Of a DNA stretch of 38,976 nucleotides, positions 25,617 to 34,093 are shown one piece after another. The notes beneath the pieces were generated by a model. That model did not search any database and was not told the DNA's origin. It saw nothing but the letters and a program-made list of their open reading frames with translations. Each line of letters begins with the position of its first letter. Position 1 is the stretch's first letter. The stretch spans positions 66,754 through 105,729 of the forward strand of contig JAHBSI010000006.1 in the NCBI GenBank assembly GCA_019639195.1. Reading direction: 5' to 3'. The position numbers and the translations under genes were made by a program. The stretch is from Acidobacteriota bacterium. Lineage in GTDB: Bacteria; Acidobacteriota; Blastocatellia; Pyrinomonadales; Pyrinomonadaceae.

Positions 25617-26141
25617 CTACGCCTTAGGTGTCGGAGACGCCGCGGGAGCCGGGGCTCGGCGAGGTGCGCTTGAGTGCCAGTGAACGATACGCCATTTGCC
25701 GTCGCGTTTTTCCAACACCGCCGTGCCAAGGCCACCGCTTTCTACTTTTCTCGTTCCCATCTCAGCCGCGAGACTATATTTGAATGTCGCCCACGCGGTC
25801 TTGCCATCGACCTTTACCTTCATATCCGAAAACGAGTATTTCGTGTTTTTGAATTCCTTTAGTTCGGGAGCGAGATGGGTGTTGCGGTAATCATTCCAAC
25901 CGTAATTGGCGTGTCCGCTTTCGAAGACGGTGACATCTTCGCTGTTGGCCCAGATCTTATCGAGTGCCGCGAGATCGCCTTGTTCAACGGCCAGCGCTTC
26001 GCGTGTCATAACGTCCGTCACGGCCTTTACTTCGTCGGTTTGTGCCGAAACACTCTCGTTGAGGCTAATAGCGACAGCGCCCGAACCGATCACGACGGCC
26101 AAAGCGCCCATCAGCAATCTATTAAAATTTGTTCTTGTCAT
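25617..26141 (-). CDS. secreted NTF2/SnoaL-like (DUF4440-type) protein
   Basis: Its 174 residues: signal peptide ending SVSAQ (about residue 34), then a cone-shaped NTF2-like fold (VTDVMTREALAVEQGDLAALDKIWA, FKYSLAAEMGTR, GLGTAVLEKRDGKWRIVHWH), ending in a Pro/Ala linker (APRRAPAPAASPTPKA). Members are often secreted small-ligand or enzyme domains; no catalytic residues can be assigned. It is the last gene before the terminator, 54 bases after the small membrane gene, so it belongs to the efflux transcript. Confidence 0.82.
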   Translation of the reverse strand: MTRTNFNRLLMGALAVVIGSGAVAISLNESVSAQTDEVKAVTDVMTREALAVEQGDLAALDKIWANSEDVTVFESGHANYGWNDYRNTHLAPELKEFKNTKYSFSDMKVKVDGKTAWATFKYSLAAEMGTRKVESGGLGTAVLEKRDGKWRIVHWHSSAPRRAPAPAASPTPKA

Positions 26142-26195
26142 AAGTTTTTCTCCTCATTTTAGGTCTTACAGAAATTCAATGTTTCGCTAGGTCCT

Positions 26196-26393
26196 TTAAC
26201 CGTCAAGATACATCCCGATACCGAACAGCGATAAGACAATGGCGTCGTAGAATAAATGCTGCTGACTCAAGCCGAGCAGCGAACCGCCGGTCAATTCCGT
26301 TAACCATGCTCCAAACAGAGCGAGAAAAGCCAGGAAGAAAAGGCCTCTGGCCAAGTAATAGGTAAAAGGTGTTAGTCTGATTTTCTTATCCAT
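26196..26393 (-). CDS. small two-helix membrane protein
   Basis: Sixty-five residues with two hydrophobic helices (LARGLFFLAFLALFGAWL and LFYDAIVLSLFGIGMYLDG). No signal peptide and no metal motif. Function unknown. It starts 13 bases after the RND permease stop, a position that suggests a small subunit or assembly partner of the pump (inference). Confidence 0.7.
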   Translation of the reverse strand: MDKKIRLTPFTYYLARGLFFLAFLALFGAWLTELTGGSLLGLSQQHLFYDAIVLSLFGIGMYLDG

Positions 26394-26406
26394 CTTCCAT
26401 TTCCTT

Positions 26407-29400
26407 TTAACTAAGATCGGGCGTCCGCATCCCGAACGGCGGAAGAGCGGTGTTCTCGCCGAAGTCTTTGTCGCTTAAGCCTTCTCGTTCCGCGATGACT
26501 CGCTCGGCGCTCGGCCGTCCGAATTTATAGAAGATCGCCGGCGTAACAATTTGGTCGAGCAGAGTCGAGGTCAGGATGCCGCCTAAAACGACAACTGCGA
26601 GTGGATGCAGGATCTCTTTGCCCGGGGCGTCGGCGGCAAGGATGAAGGGTATTAACGAGAGCCCCGCGGTCAGAGCAGTCATCAGGACGGGAACGAGCCT
26701 TTCCAATGAACCCCTAACAATCATGTGTTCGGTAAAGTCTTCGCCCTCCTCTTTCATCAAGTGCAGGTAATGCGAGATCATCATGATCCCGTTTCGCGAT
26801 GTGATTCCAACCAGAGAGACGAATCCGACCATTGTCGCGATCGAAAATACGCCGCCCGAGAGGTGCAAGGCCCAGACGGCTCCGATCAACGCTAGGGGGA
26901 TGTTTATCATCACCTGAAGGGCTACCCGCCAGTCGCCAAAGGCTTTTATCAGGAGAAAAAAGATCGCAACAAGCGAGAAGATCGAAAGGAGTGATAAAGT
27001 TCTGTTAGCCTCCTGCGAAGCCTGAAACTGCCCTCCATATTCAAGGAAGTAGCCGGTCGGCAGTTGAACTTGTGTTGCGACGCGGCTTTGAATATCACTG
27101 ACCACGGAGCCAAGATCGCGTCCGGCTACGTTTGCTCCGATCACAATTCGGCGTTTCGTGTCCTCACGTAAGATCTGGTTCGGTCCCGGAAAATTCTCAA
27201 CGGCGGCAACGGCCGAAATAGGAATTTGGGTTCCCTGTGGCGTATCGATGGTGACATTTTGGAGAGCATCCAGACTATTGCGAGATACTTCGTCAAAACG
27301 GACTACGACGTCATATCGCCGAGCTCCATCAATGGCTTGCGAGACGGTTCGCCCGTTCAATGCCGTTTCCAATGTCTGCGTAACCTCGCCCGGCTGCAGT
27401 CCATACTGCGCTGCCTTGACGCGGTCAACATTAAATCGCACCTGCGGGATCAGCACCTGTCGCTCAACTGAAACGTCCGTTGCCCCTTCGACAGTTTGGA
27501 TCGTATTGCGAATTTCCTCAGCCTTTGAACGTAGTGTAGCCAGATCGTCGCCGAACAACTTGACCGCGATCTGGGCCCGAACACCGGACTGCAAATGATC
27601 CAACCGATGAGAGATCGGCTGTCCTACGTTAGTGGTAACTCCTGGAACGACCGCGAGTTTGTCCCGGATCGCCGAAAGGATCTCCTCGCGCGAACGGTCC
27701 GATTTCTTTAGATCAACATCGATCTCGGTGTAGTGAACACCCTCGGCATGTTCGTCGAGCTCGGCCCTTCCTGTCCTACGTCCGGTCGATATAACTTCGG
27801 GCACCTCCAAAAGTAGTTTCTCGGAAATTTGGCCGATGCGATTGGATTCAGCCAGAGAAGTACCGGGCTGGGCCTGAACATTGACGGTAAGCGTTCCTTC
27901 GTTGAACTCCGGCAAGAACGATGTGCCAACAAACGGGAGCGTCGCCATCGTCAAGGTGAACACCAGTGCTACCCCGACGATGACTTTGTAAGGATGCCGG
28001 AGCGTCCAATGTAGAAGCCGCGTGTCGTATTTCTTTAACCAGCGAACTAGGAAGCTGTCCTGGTGTTCCTCTGCGTACGAAGATCGAAACCAGCGTCCTA
28101 TCCTCGCGAAAATAGAGGCCCCATTCTCATCTTCGTGATCGATCTCAACCGGATCGTCGACCGTCTTTCTATCTTTTCGCCTAAAAGTTTGCGGCAACAG
28201 ATATGACGCTAAGACGGGCGTTACGGTCAAACTTACGAAGAGAGATGCCACGAGTGCGGTAATGTACGCGAGACCCAAGGGAGCGAGCAATCTGCCTTCG
28301 ACACCGGATAAGGCGAACAGCGGAATAAATACGAGGGCCACTATCACCGTCGCATAAATGATCGATGAGCGGACCTCAAGCGAGGCGTGATAGATCACTT
28401 CAATGGAGGGACGCGGATTCTCAAGGTTCCGGTTTTCGCCGAGTCGACGGAAGATATTCTCAATGTCCACGATCGCATCGTCAACCAACTCGCCGATCGC
28501 GACCGCCAAGCCGCCGAGGGTCATGGTATTAACACTGATCCCGAAAGCATAGAGAATGAGAAAGGTTACGATGAAAGAAAGCGGAATCGCCGTGAGTGTG
28601 ATAAACGTAGTGCGAAAATTGAGCAAAAACAGAAACAATACGATCGCGACAAGGATCGCACCGTCACGCAATCCTTCGGTAACGTTCCCGATGGAGGCGT
28701 TGATAAAGTTGGCTTGCCGGAAGAGATTAGGGTTGATCTCAACGTCGGAGGGAAGCGTTTTTTGCAGTTCCTTGACCGCTTCGTCAACCTGGTCTGTAAG
28801 ATCTTGAGTGCTAGCCCCGGGCTGTTTTTGAACAGAAACAATCACGGCGGGCTTTCCGTTCGTTCCGGCCTCGCCCCGCTTAATTTTCGCACCAAACTGA
28901 ACTTCGGCTACATCACCAAGCCGAATCGGGGTGTTATTGCGGTAGGCAACAACGGTTTGCTTAAGTTCGTCGATCGAATAAAACCTGCCGAGGTTACGAA
29001 CAAGGTACTCCTGCGATTGGGCATCTACAAAGCCACCGGTGGAGTTGGTATTCGATTTTTCCAGCGCAGTCGAAACGTCTTCAATGGTGATGCCAAACTG
29101 CCTTAACTTTTCAGGTGAAACAAGTGCCTGATACTGTTTTACGCCTCCCCCGATGGGAATAACCTGAGAAATCCCGGTAATCGTCAATAGCCGAGGCCTA
29201 ATGGTCCAGTCCGCCAAGGTGCGCAGTTCCAAAGGGTCGGTCGTTCCATCCTTGCTCGAAACAGCAACCAACATGATCTCGCCCATTATGGAAGAGATTG
29301 GAGCAAGAAACGGCGAGACCCCCTGCGGCAATTGTTCGCGGGCTTCGGTTATTTTTTCAGAAACCAGTTGTCGATTTCGGTAAATATCCGTTCCCCATTC

Positions 29401-29691
29401 AAACTCAACGTAAACGATGGACAACCCGATACCGCTTACCGAGCGGACTCGTGACACGCCCGGAACGCCATTCATCACGGTTTCGATCGGGTAAGAGACT
29501 TGGGTTTCGACTTCTTCGGGTGCCAGTCCGTTCGCTTCAGTAAGAACGGTAATCGTCGGTTTATTCAGGTCCGGGAAGACATCGACCGGCAAATTGAACG
29601 CCACGTAACTGCCCCAGACGAGCAGAAGGGCGGCAATCGCGACGACGATCATCCGGTTCTGAAGAGACCATTTGATAATTCCATTGAGCAT
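26407..29691 (-). CDS. CusA/CzcA-family RND efflux permease of uncertain metal specificity
   Basis: Full-length pump of 1094 residues from ATG 29691; a TTG at 29700 is the alternative start. The TM4 motif AIGELVDDAIVDIEN (about residues 400-415) is neither the DFGx3DGA of Zn/Co/Cd pumps nor the plain AxGx4DA of CusA. The CusA methionines are replaced: LTVNVQAQPG for the first, VHYTEID for the second, and RLDHLQSGVRAQ with His for the third. A ~40-residue charged insertion (about 515-555, DRKTVDDPVEIDHEDENG) precedes the second half. The neighbours (cupredoxin, Met-rich DUF305) point to Cu or Ag, but the pore residues differ, so substrate assignment stays open. Confidence 0.92.
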   Translation of the reverse strand: MLNGIIKWSLQNRMIVVAIAALLLVWGSYVAFNLPVDVFPDLNKPTITVLTEANGLAPEEVETQVSYPIETVMNGVPGVSRVRSVSGIGLSIVYVEFEWGTDIYRNRQLVSEKITEAREQLPQGVSPFLAPISSIMGEIMLVAVSSKDGTTDPLELRTLADWTIRPRLLTITGISQVIPIGGGVKQYQALVSPEKLRQFGITIEDVSTALEKSNTNSTGGFVDAQSQEYLVRNLGRFYSIDELKQTVVAYRNNTPIRLGDVAEVQFGAKIKRGEAGTNGKPAVIVSVQKQPGASTQDLTDQVDEAVKELQKTLPSDVEINPNLFRQANFINASIGNVTEGLRDGAILVAIVLFLFLLNFRTTFITLTAIPLSFIVTFLILYAFGISVNTMTLGGLAVAIGELVDDAIVDIENIFRRLGENRNLENPRPSIEVIYHASLEVRSSIIYATVIVALVFIPLFALSGVEGRLLAPLGLAYITALVASLFVSLTVTPVLASYLLPQTFRRKDRKTVDDPVEIDHEDENGASIFARIGRWFRSSYAEEHQDSFLVRWLKKYDTRLLHWTLRHPYKVIVGVALVFTLTMATLPFVGTSFLPEFNEGTLTVNVQAQPGTSLAESNRIGQISEKLLLEVPEVISTGRRTGRAELDEHAEGVHYTEIDVDLKKSDRSREEILSAIRDKLAVVPGVTTNVGQPISHRLDHLQSGVRAQIAVKLFGDDLATLRSKAEEIRNTIQTVEGATDVSVERQVLIPQVRFNVDRVKAAQYGLQPGEVTQTLETALNGRTVSQAIDGARRYDVVVRFDEVSRNSLDALQNVTIDTPQGTQIPISAVAAVENFPGPNQILREDTKRRIVIGANVAGRDLGSVVSDIQSRVATQVQLPTGYFLEYGGQFQASQEANRTLSLLSIFSLVAIFFLLIKAFGDWRVALQVMINIPLALIGAVWALHLSGGVFSIATMVGFVSLVGITSRNGIMMISHYLHLMKEEGEDFTEHMIVRGSLERLVPVLMTALTAGLSLIPFILAADAPGKEILHPLAVVVLGGILTSTLLDQIVTPAIFYKFGRPSAERVIAEREGLSDKDFGENTALPPFGMRTPDLS

Positions 29692-29716
29692 TTGAATCAA
29701 GGTTGTACGGAACTAT

Positions 29717-30394
29717 TTATTTACTCCACTTTGTCTTCCACTCGCTCATCATCTTTATCTCGGCCTCCTGAGCCTTAATGATTTGACCGGCTAGCGTTTT
29801 GATCTCGGCCTTTTCGCTCTTCTGCAACGCTTCTTTCGCCATCGTAACGGCTCCGACGTGGTGGGGAGTCATCATGTCGATAAACGCTAGATCAAATTCC
29901 TTGTCTTTGGAGTTTGTAAGCTTTGCCATATCCATCTTCATGGAATCCTTCATACCAGGCATTTCCATGTTCATGGCGGCCGGCTTGCCCGCGAACCACT
30001 GCTCGCGCCAACCTTTCATCTGGCCGATCTCCTTTTCCTGGTCGGCGATTATCTGCGCAGCGAACTTCTTGATGTCGGGATTTTGTGTTTTGCCATCAAC
30101 CATCTTGGCCATGTCCACGGCTCCCTTGTGATGGGCGGTCATCGTATCGATAAACTGAAGATCGTATGGTTGACTTGCGGCGTTCGGCGAACTTGTCATT
30201 GCCGAGTGGTCCATCGATGTGTTTGAGTTCATCGGCATCGAATTGTGATCCATGCCATTCATATTCATTGACGAATTCGAATTCTTCATCATCGAATTGT
30301 GATTCATGGAACCCGAGTTACTGCCCGCCTGGCCGCACGCGGCCAAGCCTACGGCAGCCAACCCCAATGTGGCCGTTAATAATAGTGTTTTCAT
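29717..30394 (-). CDS. Met/His/Asn-rich lipoprotein with duplicated DUF305 domain
   Basis: Its 225 residues: lipobox GLAAC (Cys20), a low-complexity Met/His/Asn/Ser stretch (30-66), then two DUF305 halves, FIDTMTAHHKGAVDMAK (81-97) and FIDMMTPHHVGAVTMAK (about 170-186), separated by a second Met-rich linker (MNMEMPGMKDSMKMDM). The Met and His clusters resemble the periplasmic Cu(I)/Ag(I) traps of CusF- or SilE-like proteins by composition only. It lies 25 bases before the pump ATG and has a strong AAAAGGGGG ribosome site. Confidence 0.88.
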   Translation of the reverse strand: MKTLLLTATLGLAAVGLAACGQAGSNSGSMNHNSMMKNSNSSMNMNGMDHNSMPMNSNTSMDHSAMTSSPNAASQPYDLQFIDTMTAHHKGAVDMAKMVDGKTQNPDIKKFAAQIIADQEKEIGQMKGWREQWFAGKPAAMNMEMPGMKDSMKMDMAKLTNSKDKEFDLAFIDMMTPHHVGAVTMAKEALQKSEKAEIKTLAGQIIKAQEAEIKMMSEWKTKWSK

Positions 30395-30422
30395 TTGCTT
30401 CCCCCTTTTAACTTAGGCGGTC

Positions 30423-30785
30423 TCAGCCTTCGCTTACGACGATGCTTCCTTTGTACATTCCCATTCCGCAGGCAAATGATATTTGTCCCGATTCGGTCGG
30501 CGTTATGCTGACGACAACGTCCTTGCCGACCGGCAGAGCTTTGCTGATCCCTAACTTTGTAAATACGACTTTGCTGCCGCAGTTCTTGTCATTCGCTCGG
30601 TTAAACACTAGGTTGAGCTTATGACCCGCTTCGATGTCGATCGACGAAGGTGAAAAACCACTCTTATCAACCTTTACCTTCACGGTCCGCGTGTGGGCCT
30701 CAACAACGGCGGTCATTACGCCGAAGGCTCCACCAGCTATAACTATCACAGCTGTTAGTGTCAGAAATATTTTGAATTTGGTCAT
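30423..30785 (-). CDS. secreted cupredoxin-domain protein
   Basis: From ATG 30785 the protein has 120 residues with a signal/anchor helix (FLTLTAVIVIAGGAFGVMTAV) and one cupredoxin_1-type domain (KVDKSGFSPSSIDIEAGHKL, NCGSKVVFTKLGI, ISFACGMGMYKG). Candidate copper ligands are the two Cys and the Met residues of CGMGM; the classical His pair is not evident. A start at 30815 would only translate the ribosome site (AAAGGAG). The domain is a paralogue of the C-terminus of the preceding 419-residue protein. Confidence 0.87.
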   Translation of the reverse strand: MTKFKIFLTLTAVIVIAGGAFGVMTAVVEAHTRTVKVKVDKSGFSPSSIDIEAGHKLNLVFNRANDKNCGSKVVFTKLGISKALPVGKDVVVSITPTESGQISFACGMGMYKGSIVVSEG

Positions 30786-30819
30786 TTCTTGTTCTCCTTT
30801 TAAATCACTTCTCAAAATT

Positions 30820-32079
30820 CTAGTTTTCGGTCACGATGACTTTGCCGCTCAGCATGTCCATTCCGCAGGCGAACGCGATCTCGCCGGCTTCGGTCGGAGT
30901 GAATTCGACCAGGATGGTCTCTCCGACCGGCAGTTTCTTTCGAATCTTTTGCTTGGCAAAGACGACTTCGCCACCGCAGTTCTCCGAGTCCGCTCGATAG
31001 AAGGCCAGTTTGACCGGCTGGCCTTTAACAATCGAGATCGATGACGGCTCGTAGCCTTTCGATGAAATGGTGATCTTAGTCGCACCTGCTGGAACATTCG
31101 CCGCCTTCACCTGTTTAGCAGAACCTGCCGGAACATTTACGACAAACGGAACGCTGATAACTTTCCCGCCGCGTTGAAACTGCGCCCAAAGCTTATACAG
31201 CCCGGCCCGTGGGAACGCGGTATGAGCCGATACCTCGTAGGCACTCGGCTTGTTAGCCTTTTTCGCATCTGCCACGTGCGAATGGCCATCGGCGTTATGA
31301 TCTTTTTCCTTCATATCGCCGTCCATCTTCATCCCGTCCATCTTTTCGCCCTTCGCCATCGGGTGCGCGTGAACAAAGTCAAGAAGGTCTTCGCTGATAA
31401 TGACGAAGTGCGCCAATTCGCCCAAGTAATTTTGCAGATCGGTTGCGGCCTTTCCGGTTTTTGCGTCAAAGACCGCGAAATCAAGCGTCAGTTCCTGTCC
31501 CGCCTCGATCTTCGCACTCGGCTTCATCGTCACTTTCACGCCATCAACAGATTTTTCAAGCTTCGTATCCGCAGCGAGAGCCACTTTCGCTTTTTCAGTT
31601 CCCGAGACCTTCACATCAATGCGTTCGACCACTTGCTTCGCATTAGGCGGCGTGAAGTCAGCGTAGAACTTATAATCGCCGCCGTTCGGAAACGTATGTT
31701 GCACTCGATAAGATCCGTCTGCCGACGGCTGGGGATGGACGTGATAGAACTCGGAAAGGTCCTTCGAGACGATCAGCAAGTGCATCGGCTTTTCGTGAAC
31801 GACCTGGAGATCCTTCACAACCGCATTCTTACTATCCTTAACCGTAAAAACCAGCGTCGCGGGAGCACCGGCCTGAACCTCGCCCGGCTCCGTTTTGAAA
31901 TCAACCTTGAAGGTTGAATCCGAAGCTGAAGCGTTCGCGGAATTTGATTCGCTGACAGCCGTATTCGCGGCATTCGCGTTGTCTACGGCCTGCGAATTTG
32001 TCCCGCTAGTACATGCCGTAAAAAAGACGGCAATAGTTGAAGTAAATAAAACGGTTACCAAAATAAATATTCTTCTCAT
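30820..32079 (-). CDS. two-repeat metal-binding lipoprotein fused to a cupredoxin
   Basis: Its 419 residues: lipobox FFTAC (Cys23) and an Ala/Asn/Ser-rich spacer. Two beta-sandwich repeats follow, each carrying the same motif, HLLIVSKDLSEFYHVHP (100-116) and HFVIISEDLLDFVHAHP (224-240). Then comes a Met/His/Asp linker (MDGMKMDGDMKEKDHN then HSH, 247-268) and a C-terminal cupredoxin (about 333-419) with NCGGEVVFAKQ and FACGMDM. The duplicated HxH motifs and the linker give many possible copper ligands. It probably buffers or delivers metal in the periplasm for the pump encoded nearby (inference). Confidence 0.87.
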   Translation of the reverse strand: MRRIFILVTVLFTSTIAVFFTACTSGTNSQAVDNANAANTAVSESNSANASASDSTFKVDFKTEPGEVQAGAPATLVFTVKDSKNAVVKDLQVVHEKPMHLLIVSKDLSEFYHVHPQPSADGSYRVQHTFPNGGDYKFYADFTPPNAKQVVERIDVKVSGTEKAKVALAADTKLEKSVDGVKVTMKPSAKIEAGQELTLDFAVFDAKTGKAATDLQNYLGELAHFVIISEDLLDFVHAHPMAKGEKMDGMKMDGDMKEKDHNADGHSHVADAKKANKPSAYEVSAHTAFPRAGLYKLWAQFQRGGKVISVPFVVNVPAGSAKQVKAANVPAGATKITISSKGYEPSSISIVKGQPVKLAFYRADSENCGGEVVFAKQKIRKKLPVGETILVEFTPTEAGEIAFACGMDMLSGKVIVTEN

Positions 32080-32125
32080 TATTCTTTTCTCTCTTCTACT
32101 TGTTTCGCCTATCTATTCTTTAGAT

Positions 32126-34093
32126 CTATTCACCAGCCTGCGTAGTCCGTAGCTGATAAACCCCTTCTATAACGACCCGGTCGCCCTCTTTTAGTCCCGA
32201 TACGATCTCGTAGAAATCCGCACCTTCGGCCCCGAGTGCGACCTGACGCTTCTCGAACGTTTCGCCGCCGTCAAAGATGAACACAAAGGTTTCGGCTTGT
32301 TCCCTGACTACCGCTGACTTCGGCACGGCCAGAACTTGCCTATCGCCGCTCGTGTCGATCGTGATCTCTACAAAATTGCCATCCTTGAGCCGGTTGAATG
32401 GATTCTTGACCTCGTATATCACAGGCACGGTCCGCGTCTGCTCATTTACAGTTTGGCCGATCGAGACAAGGCGTCCGTCACCGTCAGCCGTACCGATGGT
32501 GTAAACGTCGCCGAGCAGAGCGGACGACGTGAAACTTGCTCTTGTGGATTCGCGAATCGTCGCGAGGTCCTTCTCAAAAACCTGCGCTTCTAAGAGGACG
32601 GTGGACAAATTCACGATGTTCAGTAACTCGGCTCCGCTTGCGACCTGCTGTCCGCTCGTGGCTTTGATCTGGTCGATTATTCCCGTTATCGGCGATATCA
32701 AGGGGAAATTTCGCGACGGCTGTCTGACGGTCGGGGAGCGGAAAATAGCCTGCCCGGCCTGAGCCGATTTGATCTGGTCGCCCAATAAAGCGACCTGCTT
32801 ATCGGCTGACGCGATTTCATCGTCGATGACCTTAACGGCTGTTTGAGCTTCTTCGACACGTTTCCGGGGAACTGCGCCAACCTCAAGAAGGTTCTGCGAC
32901 CTTCGAAGCTCGCGCTGGGCCTGAGCAAGACGCGTCCTCGCTTGTCCCGCCGCCGCTCGCGACTGTGCCTGTTGCGACTGCAGAGAAAGGACAGTATTCC
33001 GCAGTTCTAATTTTCGAGCCTCGACCTCCCGCTGTTGTGCCTCGACATCAAGTCTTTGCGACTCAAGCCCGGTCTGTCCTGAAACGTCAAGAACCTGTTC
33101 AACGTATCCAATCTGTTCGCCGCGACCGACCGCAGAACCCAAAGCTACCACCTGATTAAGCACGATCCTTCCGGGCACCTGTGCGGTAACGACACCTTTG
33201 GCGTCCGGTCGAGGTCTAACCACTCCTGTGGTTTTCAAGCCGCTAGTGATTTGCCGCGTGTCGATCAATTGAGTCTTGATCCCGAATAAGAGCTGCGATT
33301 CTTTCGGCACAGTGATCGTCGTACCTTTCGGTAATTCGTTTACCGCTGGCGTCGAAAAGGCATCGGATGGAATCGCAGCTGTTTCGCGAGTCTGAGAAGG
33401 CGGAAGAAGAAACGCAAAGGCAACCGCACTCAAAAGAAACACCGTGAGAACAACGGCACCTGCCGGTGCTAATCGCCTAAAAGACACATGCCCCTTTCTT
33501 TTCAGAGCGTAAAAGACGACCGCAAATGAAGTCCCCGAAAGTACGAGCAGAATCAGAAGACCGACCCAAAAAGATGTCCGGATCGGTGCTCGAGAAACCG
33601 TGACCGGAAAATCTGCCGAAAACGTCCGCTTGTCTTCAGTGGTTACAGCAACAACTAACTTGTAATCGCCCGAGCTGTCGAACTGGTAGGAACCACGGTA
33701 TAAGCCGCCCGGCTCTTCCTTCGCGGCAATATTTCCGGAAACTACCGTACCGTCAGGCCGTGTGACGCTAAGCACGACAGCGGCTTTCTCCACTGGCAGC
33801 GGCCCGGAACCGAACCCGCCCTGAACGGTCTCGCTCACAGAGACAAGTACATGCCCCGTTTCACCCGAACGCGGATCGCCAGGGAGGCGTTTCATAATGA
33901 CAGTCAGTTCGCCGCTGTCGTTCTTAACATTCCGTTCGGAGGTAATCGTCGCAATTGGAGCCGCTCCCGCCGCAGCTGGAACTGGAGCCTCTGCAGCGAA
34001 CGACGGCACAAGGCATACAGCGATAAGGAAAAATGCTATCTGACTTCTCCTCGCTTTCGCATTCCGCATTAAGTTTTTAATGGACCTATTCAT
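32126..34093 (-). CDS. RND periplasmic adaptor fused to an N-terminal Ig-like/two-TM module
   Basis: Its 655 residues exceed the usual 350-500 for a CusB/CzcB adaptor. In order: signal segment (about 15-34), an Ig-like domain (50-165; VVLSVTRPDGTVVSGN, GGLYRGSYQFDSSGDYKLVV), two membrane helices (174-197 and 211-231), then the MFP part with lipoyl halves (GRIVLNQVVALGSAVGRGEQ and LISPITGIIDQIKATSGQQV), a Gln/Arg-rich hairpin and barrel domains. The N-terminal module resembles the separate protein encoded at the head of this operon, so it looks like a fusion of that partner to the adaptor. Its start overlaps the previous stop (TAATG). Confidence 0.88.
   Translation of the reverse strand: MNRSIKNLMRNAKARRSQIAFFLIAVCLVPSFAAEAPVPAAAGAAPIATITSERNVKNDSGELTVIMKRLPGDPRSGETGHVLVSVSETVQGGFGSGPLPVEKAAVVLSVTRPDGTVVSGNIAAKEEPGGLYRGSYQFDSSGDYKLVVAVTTEDKRTFSADFPVTVSRAPIRTSFWVGLLILLVLSGTSFAVVFYALKRKGHVSFRRLAPAGAVVLTVFLLSAVAFAFLLPPSQTRETAAIPSDAFSTPAVNELPKGTTITVPKESQLLFGIKTQLIDTRQITSGLKTTGVVRPRPDAKGVVTAQVPGRIVLNQVVALGSAVGRGEQIGYVEQVLDVSGQTGLESQRLDVEAQQREVEARKLELRNTVLSLQSQQAQSRAAAGQARTRLAQAQRELRRSQNLLEVGAVPRKRVEEAQTAVKVIDDEIASADKQVALLGDQIKSAQAGQAIFRSPTVRQPSRNFPLISPITGIIDQIKATSGQQVASGAELLNIVNLSTVLLEAQVFEKDLATIRESTRASFTSSALLGDVYTIGTADGDGRLVSIGQTVNEQTRTVPVIYEVKNPFNRLKDGNFVEITIDTSGDRQVLAVPKSAVVREQAETFVFIFDGGETFEKRQVALGAEGADFYEIVSGLKEGDRVVIEGVYQLRTTQAGE

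Noticed and set aside
28387..29106. Long plus-strand open frame (239 codons) opposite the third RND permease
   Set aside because: Antisense shadow of a well-supported pump gene; no recognisable protein features.
31174..31917. Long plus-strand open frame (247 codons) opposite the cupredoxin-fusion gene
   Set aside because: It mirrors a clearly coding minus-strand frame, has a composition biased to Arg, His and Phe, and shows no domain or ribosome site.
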